Assembly (NCBI GenBank): GCA_014729375.1
Contig: WJKA01000370.1
Span: 1-5,909 of the forward strand
Origin: Chitinivibrionales bacterium
GTDB taxonomy: Bacteria; Fibrobacterota; Chitinivibrionia; Chitinivibrionales; WJKA01
Direction: 5' to 3'
DNA: 5,909 nucleotides
The notes under the pieces were generated by a model. The model had not been told where the DNA came from and did not search any database. It worked only from the letters and a program-made list of their open reading frames with translations. This document shows positions 1 through 3,934 of this stretch, one piece after another (the first letter of the stretch is position 1; every line of letters begins with the position of its first letter). The translations under genes were made by a program, and so were the position numbers.

Positions 1-42
1 GTCATTGTAAGAGCGCGATCAGTTCATGATTTTTCAGAGATT

Positions 43-150
43 TCACCATAGAGAATGGAGAGTTTACAGAGAAAAGTATTTTATTTTCAAAGAAACAACT
101 GCACATCTCCGAATCTCAGGGTCCTCTGTGCCTTTGTGCCTCTGTGGTGA
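43..150. repeat. imperfect inverted repeat, possible degenerate MITE/REP-like element
   Basis: TCACCATAGAG at 43-53 is matched in inverse orientation by CTCTGTGGTGA at 140-150 (10 of 11 bases). The right arm continues inward as a run of CTCTGTG and CTTTGTG units (124-150). Arms of this CTCTGTGNCTCTGTGGTGA type recur between genes in many environmental bacterial genomes; that is recollection, not tested here. The left arm is more decayed and there is no transposase. A chance pairing of low-complexity sequence cannot be excluded. Confidence 0.35.
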
Positions 151-327
151 TCTTCTGTTTTTAGTATCAGCGATAATCGGCCGGATTGGTATCATCGGCA
201 TTAAATAGAATTGTATATCGTAATTTTTTTTTCTGTTTTTGTAAAACAACTGCGGCTTTACAAGTCAATAATCGATATTTTTTATTTTTCGTGACTACTC
301 AGGTTCCTGTGGGCAATTTCAGCCGTC

Positions 328-347
328 ATGCCGGCGCAAGCCGGCAT
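328..347. repeat. REP-like palindrome: 8-bp perfect stem with GCAA loop
   Basis: ATGCCGGC (328-335), loop GCAA and GCCGGCAT (340-347) form a perfect GC-rich hairpin with a GNRA-type tetraloop when read on the plus strand. The GTCATGCCGGCGCAAGCCGG context resembles REP-type elements scattered in many proteobacterial-type genomes. It lies 25 bp beyond the stop of the FKBP gene. There it could end or protect the 3' end of that operon's mRNA, although no U-tract follows on the minus strand. Confidence 0.55.
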
Positions 348-352
348 TCAGC

Positions 353-367
353 CGGGAATTACTCCCG
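353..367 (-). terminator. weak hairpin just after the FKBP stop codon
   Basis: CGGGA (353-357) and TCCCG (363-367) form a 5-bp stem with a 5-base loop, starting 6 bases past the minus-strand stop. Together with the stronger hairpin at 328-347 it is the only candidate transcript end for the PRC-Usp-FKBP operon. No T-run follows, so this is a weak call. It may be a 3' stabiliser rather than an intrinsic terminator. Confidence 0.25.
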
Positions 368-372
368 AGTGT

Positions 373-801
373 TTAGTGTACCTGCTCCAGTTCGAGCCTG
401 AATTTCAGATCCAGCCCTGCCAGCGGATGGTTTGCATCCAGCGTTATAGTATCGTTGTCTATACTGGAAATAGTAAATTTTTTATCCTCATCCTCTTTTC
501 CGTTAGTCAGCCGGACTTTTTTACCGGTTTCGGGTTTGAAGTCTGCGGGGAGATTGCTTTTTTGTACTTTTACTGTCAGCTCTTTTTTTCTCGGGCCGAA
601 TGCTTTTTCCGAAGGCAATATGACTTCCCTGGCCTCACCTTCTTTCATACCTACCACAGCATCCTCGATGCCGAGTATTACCTCGTGGGAACCGACGGTG
701 AACTCAACTGATCGTTTCTTGTCGTTTGCCGGAAATTCATGCCGGGGAAACGTTGCATTGTAATTAACTCTGATTCTGTCACCGCGATGTGCTTCTTTCA
801 T
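373..801 (-). CDS. SlyD/FKBP-type peptidyl-prolyl cis-trans isomerase
   Basis: This 142-residue cytoplasmic protein has no signal peptide. Residues 7-16 (GDRIRVNYNA) open the FKBP fold. EFTVGSHEVILGIEDAVVGM (33-52) is the central FKBP signature, and AFGPRKKELTVKV (67-79) leads into the inserted flap domain. LDANHPLAGLDLKF (121-134) is the diagnostic SlyD-class closing motif. The family isomerises X-Pro bonds and acts as a folding chaperone. The protein is short and lacks the His/Cys-rich metal-binding tail of E. coli SlyD. The usual loop with an Asp after a hydrophobic residue (FDSS or VDES) reads HEFPANDKK, so the active-site Asp looks displaced or lost. ATG at 801 is chosen because AAGGAGG lies 6 bases upstream; longer in-frame starts have no such site. 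It is the last gene of the operon, 13 bp after the Usp stop, with its ribosome site inside that gap. Confidence 0.9.
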   Translation of the reverse strand: MKEAHRGDRIRVNYNATFPRHEFPANDKKRSVEFTVGSHEVILGIEDAVVGMKEGEAREVILPSEKAFGPRKKELTVKVQKSNLPADFKPETGKKVRLTNGKEDEDKKFTISSIDNDTITLDANHPLAGLDLKFRLELEQVH

Positions 802-814
802 GTGCGGCCTCCTT

Positions 815-1246
815 TCAGGGTTTGACAAATAATACCGGACACGGGGCTTTTCTCAACACATTTATGCCGATGTTTCCTTCGATCATCTCGGATATCAGGC
901 TTCGATTCCGTGCGCCCATAATTATCATGTCTGCCTTGATTTTATTTGCCTGCTTGATAATCGTGTCAACAACATCGCCGTCTACGAGCAATGATATTGT
1001 CGTAATCCCGGCGGCCCGCAGTTCTTCGCCTTTGTGGTGAATTTCATGTAATTCACCTTTCAGTTCCTGTGCAACGCGATCGCGGACCTCACGCGGACCT
1101 GCGCTGAAATCGGCAGGTTCCTGAAGAAGGTTTTCACAATGCATCAGGTATACGGTGCTTTCAAAGCAGCGTGCCATCTTTTCAATTACTTCCAGGAGCT
1201 TATCTGTTCCGGGTGAAAATTTCACCGGGCCTAATATTGTTTTCAC
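815..1246 (-). CDS. universal stress protein (UspA family)
   Basis: This single-domain Usp of 143 residues has the usual length for the family. It shows an N-terminal first strand (MKTILGPVKFSPGT), a central VDGDVVDTI segment (88-96) and the C-terminal ADMIIMGARNRS to CPVLFV block (105-141). The family binds ATP or acts as a dimeric stress and metabolic modulator in the cytoplasm. The ATP signature G-2x-G-9x-G-S/T is only partly kept. G111 and G124 sit at the right spacing, but the second Gly is N114 and the Ser/Thr after the third Gly is N125, so nucleotide binding may be weak or absent. The start is GTG, with GGAG 7 bases upstream. It lies 37 bp after the PRC-barrel gene and 13 bp before the isomerase gene, all on one strand, so co-transcription is very likely. 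Confidence 0.92.
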   Translation of the reverse strand: MKTILGPVKFSPGTDKLLEVIEKMARCFESTVYLMHCENLLQEPADFSAGPREVRDRVAQELKGELHEIHHKGEELRAAGITTISLLVDGDVVDTIIKQANKIKADMIIMGARNRSLISEMIEGNIGINVLRKAPCPVLFVKP

Positions 1247-1283
1247 ACTGTTTCTCCATCTATCCTTTATATATCAACCCTTT

Positions 1284-2048
1284 TTACTGATGCCAGTATT
1301 TCGGCCTTCCGTAATAATCGTATAAAATTTCTTCATATTCACGGTTTACCGGATCGGCCGGATTATATTCCGGACTTTTTCTGACTTCCTCGCTTGAATG
1401 AGTAATAGTTACAACTTTTTCGTACCAGCTTATGCTCTCGGCCCAGGCAGGCGAGACAAGGACTTTCCTTCCGGGGATCCAGTTCCCGGTATCTACAATA
1501 AGATATCGTATACCCCATGTTTCACTTCCAATAATACAATCATCAATATGGCCGATTCCCGTATCAGAAGCTTCGATATTGTATCCGACAAGTTCATTGA
1601 GACTTCTCAAATGCGAATCCTCGCCAGACCCTTCAGTGTCTTTTTTCAGTTCCGTTTGTTCTTCTGCGCTGTTTCCGGGTATTTCCGGCGCAGGAATAGC
1701 CGCCGGCATCGGGCCTGCAAAACCGGTTGGTCCCCAGTACACCGGCCAACCGTAATACAATCGGAGCTTTTCTTCTTCTTTACGGGAAACCGGCTTTTCC
1801 GTATCGATATTCGGACTGTTTTTTACCTGCTCGGTCGTAAGATCGACGGGAAACTCCCTTTCTCCGGGAGTCCTGAGCGCAGCCGGAGCGATCAGGACAT
1901 GGTTGTGAACAAGCCAATCTCCTACATCGGCAACAAGGTATCGAATCGTCCAACTGGTGTCGTCAAACATAAAATCAGAGACTTTGCCAATATGGCCGTC
2001 TCTGGCTTTTATGCTGTATCCTTTCATCTCTTTTGCACTCCGCAGCAT
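1284..2048 (-). CDS. tandem PRC-barrel domain protein
   Basis: This 254-residue soluble protein without signal peptide is built from two copies of one module. Module 1 spans about residues 2-105 and module 2 about 147-254. Matching landmarks are LRSAKEMKGYSIKARDGHIG with LRSLNELVGYNIEASDTGIG, then TIRYLVADVGDW with GIRYLIVDTGNW, then VLIAPAAL with VLVSPAWA. Each copy closes with YYGxPxYW (98-105 and 245-252). The fold is that of the photosynthetic reaction-centre H subunit tail and RimM. In non-photosynthetic bacteria such tandem proteins have no firm function and are often found with stress genes. The two copies are joined by a Pro/Ala-rich then Glu-rich linker (106-145). ATG at 2048 follows GGAGG with a 7-base gap; the 13-residue upstream extension lacks a ribosome site. 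It is the first gene of the PRC-Usp-FKBP operon. Confidence 0.9.
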   Translation of the reverse strand: MLRSAKEMKGYSIKARDGHIGKVSDFMFDDTSWTIRYLVADVGDWLVHNHVLIAPAALRTPGEREFPVDLTTEQVKNSPNIDTEKPVSRKEEEKLRLYYGWPVYWGPTGFAGPMPAAIPAPEIPGNSAEEQTELKKDTEGSGEDSHLRSLNELVGYNIEASDTGIGHIDDCIIGSETWGIRYLIVDTGNWIPGRKVLVSPAWAESISWYEKVVTITHSSEEVRKSPEYNPADPVNREYEEILYDYYGRPKYWHQ

Positions 2049-2188
2049 AGATAAACCTCCATTCAAATGGTACATTTTGTATAACAACTCAGAAGTTTCC
2101 GTGCATATTCAGATACCCCCACCCATACTTCAGGCACATTAACCAATCACGAACGGAAAATAGTGAGCAGTTACTGGTATTTAAACAC

Positions 2189-2203
2189 TCAAAATCCGTG
2201 CCA
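2189..2203 (-). promoter_or_regulatory. near-match sigma-54 promoter for the PRC-Usp-FKBP operon
   Basis: Read on minus, TGGCAC-GGATT-TTGA matches the -24 element perfectly (TGGCACG) and has the right spacing. The -12 element is TTGA instead of TTGC, losing the conserved C. If used, transcription would start near 2177, leaving a leader of about 130 nt. No convincing sigma-70 pair was found closer to the gene. This could be a weakened promoter or a chance match. Confidence 0.35.
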
Positions 2204-2237
2204 TGTACCCCAAAGGCCTGTACGGTACCAGCAGGAA

Positions 2238-2254
2238 AAAACAATCATTGTTTT
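2238..2254. promoter_or_regulatory. 17-bp perfect palindrome, candidate activator site
   Basis: AAAACAATCATTGTTTT is a perfect inverted repeat with 8-bp arms and one central base. It sits 77 bp upstream of the -24 element of the plus-strand sigma-54 promoter at 2331. This is the zone where enhancer-binding proteins usually bind. It is also close to the minus-strand candidate promoter, so one protein could serve both directions. The bound protein is unknown. Confidence 0.45.
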
Positions 2255-2330
2255 CGCAAAAATGATAATCAAATTCGCAAATCCGGGAAATATCAGGCCG
2301 CGCATACCCGGCGGAAACCGGGGCAGCGCA

Positions 2331-2345
2331 TGGCATTAAAATTGC
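2331..2345 (+). promoter_or_regulatory. sigma-54 (-24/-12) promoter of the DUF547 operon
   Basis: TGGCAT-TAAAA-TTGC has the conserved GG and GC dinucleotides exactly 10 bases apart. It differs from the TGGCAC-N5-TTGC consensus only in the last base of the -24 box. Expected transcription start is near 2357, giving a leader of about 110 nt before the ATG at 2468. The 21 bases from 2331 to 2351 recur identically at 5678-5698 upstream of the HHE gene. Activation would need an ATP-hydrolysing enhancer-binding protein, which is not encoded in this window. Confidence 0.82.
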
Positions 2346-2408
2346 ATTTTCAATTAAATAATCAGATTACAGAAATCGTTATTCTATACAAAAACACCTT
2401 GTTGACAA

Positions 2409-2425
2409 ATTGCGCCAGGCGCAAT
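2409..2425. promoter_or_regulatory. 17-bp perfect palindrome in the DUF547 leader
   Basis: ATTGCGCCAGGCGCAAT has 8-bp arms around a single base. It lies about 52 bases past the predicted sigma-54 transcription start and 43 bases before the ATG. The position suits a repressor operator. As RNA it could fold into a 6-bp stem with a 5-base loop. A TTGACA at 2402-2407 touches it, but no good -10 box follows. Confidence 0.4.
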
Positions 2426-2467
2426 CAATAAGCCATATAAGAAAAGTGATTTCCCGAAAGGATGCCC

Positions 2468-3352
2468 ATGCGTGTAAAAGCTGAAAGTAATAATGGAGTT
2501 AAAAAAGGCGCCGTGCCTTTTCGCCGGTTCTTTCTTTTCCTTTTTCTGAGTGCTTCCCTGATAAGCATTCATGCACAACCATTTGATTATGGCAAATATT
2601 CTGCGGTTTTTTATGCGGCAACAAGCATCCAGGGCATGGTGGACTATGAATGGCTCAAGGAAAACCCGTCGCAGCTCAATGCATTTGTACATGACATAGC
2701 CTCACTTGACAAAAACAGGTACGAGTCATGGTCCGGAAACGATAAAATAGCCTTTTATATCAATGTTTTTAATGCGCTGTGCATTAAAATCATCGTGGAT
2801 AATTATCCGATTGAAGGCGGCTTATTTAAATCGCTTATATATCCGAAAAAGAGTATAATGCAGATCAGCGGCGCTTTTAACAAAATCGAATTTACCGTTA
2901 TCGGCGAAGCGGTAACGCTCGAGTTTATCAGAGATTCAATCCTCATCGGGCAATTCAACGAACCGCGCGTTCACTGCACACTTTCGTACGGAGCACGGGG
3001 TGGGCCATCGTTACCGGGAAGGCCCTATGAGGGGGAAGATCTGGATGTTATGTTCCGGTTTGCAGCAAAAGAAATTGTAAACGATTCATCCATGTTTCTG
3101 GTCGACAGAAATAAAAAGAAGGTATATATATCGGAGCTGTTCTTATGGCATGAGGATGATTTTGTCCCGGATTTCAGCACCGACACCCTTTTTGCACACC
3201 TTGAGCCCGCGCAGGGTGCGGTAATGAATTTTTTTCATTCCATTACCATCGATCCGAACAAACAATTCCTGAAAGAAAATACATTTAAAATAGAGTATAT
3301 CGATTTTGACTGGCGGCTGAATGATAAAAAAGACATGTTTTACGTGCCGTAA
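2468..3352 (+). CDS. exported DUF547-domain protein of unknown function
   Basis: This 294-residue protein has a signal-peptide-like N terminus: a basic stretch (VKKGAVPFRR, 11-20), a hydrophobic core (FFLFLFLSASLISI, 21-34), then HAQ. It is probably periplasmic or membrane-tethered. DUF547 hallmarks are W88 with KIAFYINVFNALCIKIIVDN (93-112), the FKIEFTV-like strand around 137-144, RVHCTLSYGARGGPSL (167-182) and a C-terminal YIDFDWRLND (277-286). No enzymatic activity is established for the family that I can name. Typical members have two cysteines in an NCGxxSCP-like segment. Here both are replaced (Y174 and G179), though C170 lies nearby. ATG at 2468 is preferred over 2462 because AAAGG lies 6 bases upstream of it and only touches the earlier ATG. 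It is the first gene of a sigma-54-driven pair with the membrane protein 96 bp downstream. Confidence 0.85.
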   Translation: MRVKAESNNGVKKGAVPFRRFFLFLFLSASLISIHAQPFDYGKYSAVFYAATSIQGMVDYEWLKENPSQLNAFVHDIASLDKNRYESWSGNDKIAFYINVFNALCIKIIVDNYPIEGGLFKSLIYPKKSIMQISGAFNKIEFTVIGEAVTLEFIRDSILIGQFNEPRVHCTLSYGARGGPSLPGRPYEGEDLDVMFRFAAKEIVNDSSMFLVDRNKKKVYISELFLWHEDDFVPDFSTDTLFAHLEPAQGAVMNFFHSITIDPNKQFLKENTFKIEYIDFDWRLNDKKDMFYVP

Positions 3353-3387
3353 GCATGTCCATTATGTTAAATAGTACCAGAAAACAT

Positions 3388-3420
3388 CTGCACTCATCGC
3401 ATCCGTACCGGACAGTGCAG
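3388..3420. other. intercistronic hairpin between DUF547 and the membrane protein
   Basis: CTGCACT (3388-3394) pairs perfectly with AGTGCAG (3414-3420). Inside the 19-base loop, TCCG (3402-3405) pairs with CGGA (3409-3412), giving a nested two-stem structure. AAAATCC follows, not a T-run, so it is not a standard intrinsic terminator. It lies 28 bases before the downstream ATG and just ahead of its ribosome site (AAGGAG). It may be a processing, stability or translation-tuning element. Confidence 0.4.
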
Positions 3421-3448
3421 AAAATCCACATCCACAAGGAGAAACAGC

Positions 3449-3934
3449 ATGATTAAAAGGACCCTTTACCTGCTTTCCGTTGCTCTTGTAATGATAAGCG
3501 CTGGCATTGCTTTTTCGCATATAATACACTTTTCCGGAAAAGGTGCACTTAATCCGGGAGTATTTCTTAATGTACAACAGAAATTATACGAAAATACAGG
3601 AATCGCGGTCGGCGTGGTCCAGTTTGGTGCAATTATCACACTCCTCGTCAGCCTGGTGATAATGCCTTCGCACTCGACCCTCCGTCCATTTTTCGTCATT
3701 GCATGTGCGGCAATGATATGTATGGCCGGTATCTGGATTTTTAAAATAAATCCCTCGGTCCTGACCCTGAATTCTATTCTGAGTACGAAAACATTTCCTG
3801 AAATTGTTGATTTCAGGAAACAATTGAGGATCTGGCATGGTCTCCGGGGTATCGCCGGGCTGGCCGGCACTATTGCGCTGGCCTATGCTTTTGTCCCCGG
3901 CACGAAAGTAGAAAAAGAGCTGCAAGCAAACTAA
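3449..3934 (+). CDS. four-helix membrane protein, DUF1772-like
   Basis: This 161-residue integral inner-membrane protein has four predicted helices at about residues 4-24, 52-72, 79-99 and 132-149. Helix 1 ends in GIAFSHIIHF with H24 and H27. Before helix 4 comes DFRKQLRIWHGLRG (121-134), resembling the R..W...H..R pattern of the DUF1772/anthrone-oxygenase-like family. That assignment is tentative, because small four-helix proteins diverge quickly. The paired histidines make a metal or cofactor site conceivable, but nothing proves it. ATG at 3449 has AAGGAG 7 bases upstream. It follows the DUF547 gene on the same strand without a promoter in between, so it is probably its operon partner. Its stop codon overlaps that of the convergent BON gene, and its terminator lies inside that gene. 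Confidence 0.72.
   Translation: MIKRTLYLLSVALVMISAGIAFSHIIHFSGKGALNPGVFLNVQQKLYENTGIAVGVVQFGAIITLLVSLVIMPSHSTLRPFFVIACAAMICMAGIWIFKINPSVLTLNSILSTKTFPEIVDFRKQLRIWHGLRGIAGLAGTIALAYAFVPGTKVEKELQAN
3788..3820 (-). terminator. intrinsic terminator of the BON gene, inside the DUF1772-like gene
   Basis: TTTCCTGAAAT (3794-3804) and ATTTCAGGAAA (3810-3820) form a perfect 11-bp stem with a 5-base loop. Read on minus, the stem is followed by TGTTTTCG, a short U-tract. It lies about 110 bases past the BON stop, within codons 116-124 of the opposing membrane-protein gene. The plus-strand 3' flank (CAATTG) has no T-run, so the signal points towards minus transcription. The short U-tract limits confidence. 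Confidence 0.55.

Larger units (their letters stand above)
1..372. other. gene-free AT-rich flank with dispersed-repeat remnants
   Basis: No convincing gene is visible here. The short open frames have no plausible ribosome binding site and no recognisable protein. The stretch holds an imperfect inverted repeat (about 43-150), a run of T around 224-232, a 7-bp inverted repeat (239-245 with 257-263) and a GC-rich hairpin (328-347). It is the 3' flank of the minus-strand PRC-Usp-FKBP operon. Confidence 0.6.
2049..2467. other. divergent intergenic control region, PRC operon / DUF547 operon
   Basis: No protein gene is supported in this 419-bp gap. It holds a near-match sigma-54 site on minus (2189-2203), a consensus sigma-54 promoter on plus (2331-2345), two perfect 17-bp palindromes (2238-2254 and 2409-2425), two TTCGCAAA copies exactly 21 bp apart (2253 and 2274) and a small CCCGG/CCGGG hairpin (2307-2322). 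The density of symmetrical elements suits a shared binding region for an enhancer-binding activator and possibly a repressor. Confidence 0.6.

Noticed and set aside
239..263. 7-bp inverted repeat TTGTAAA/TTTACAA as a terminator of the minus-strand operon.
   Set aside because: It lies more than 100 bases past the last stop codon and is followed on minus by A-residues rather than T. No functional signal is attached to it.
1398..2054. Plus-strand open frame of 218 codons opposite the PRC-barrel gene.
   Set aside because: It is a shadow of the PRC-barrel coding sequence. The opposite strand has clear duplicated domain motifs and a strong ribosome site.
2307..2322. CCCGG/CCGGG hairpin as a terminator upstream of the DUF547 promoter.
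   Set aside because: It has only a 5-bp stem, no T-run on either side, and no gene ending nearby. It is probably incidental to the GC-rich patch.
2402..2430. TTGACA at 2402-2407 as a sigma-70 -35 box for the DUF547 operon.
   Set aside because: No acceptable -10 hexamer lies 16-18 bases downstream (TCAATA is a poor match), and TATAAG at 2436 is too far away. The sigma-54 promoter at 2331 explains the operon better.
2384..2692. Minus-strand open frame of 102 codons overlapping the start of the DUF547 gene.
   Set aside because: It is antisense to a well-supported signal peptide and DUF547 N terminus, has no recognisable domain, and would run through the leader and palindrome region.
3495..3511. 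TGGCATTGC within the membrane-protein gene as a fourth sigma-54 promoter.
   Set aside because: The GG-N10-GC spacing is not met: the bases at the -12 position are TT. It is also inside a coding sequence.
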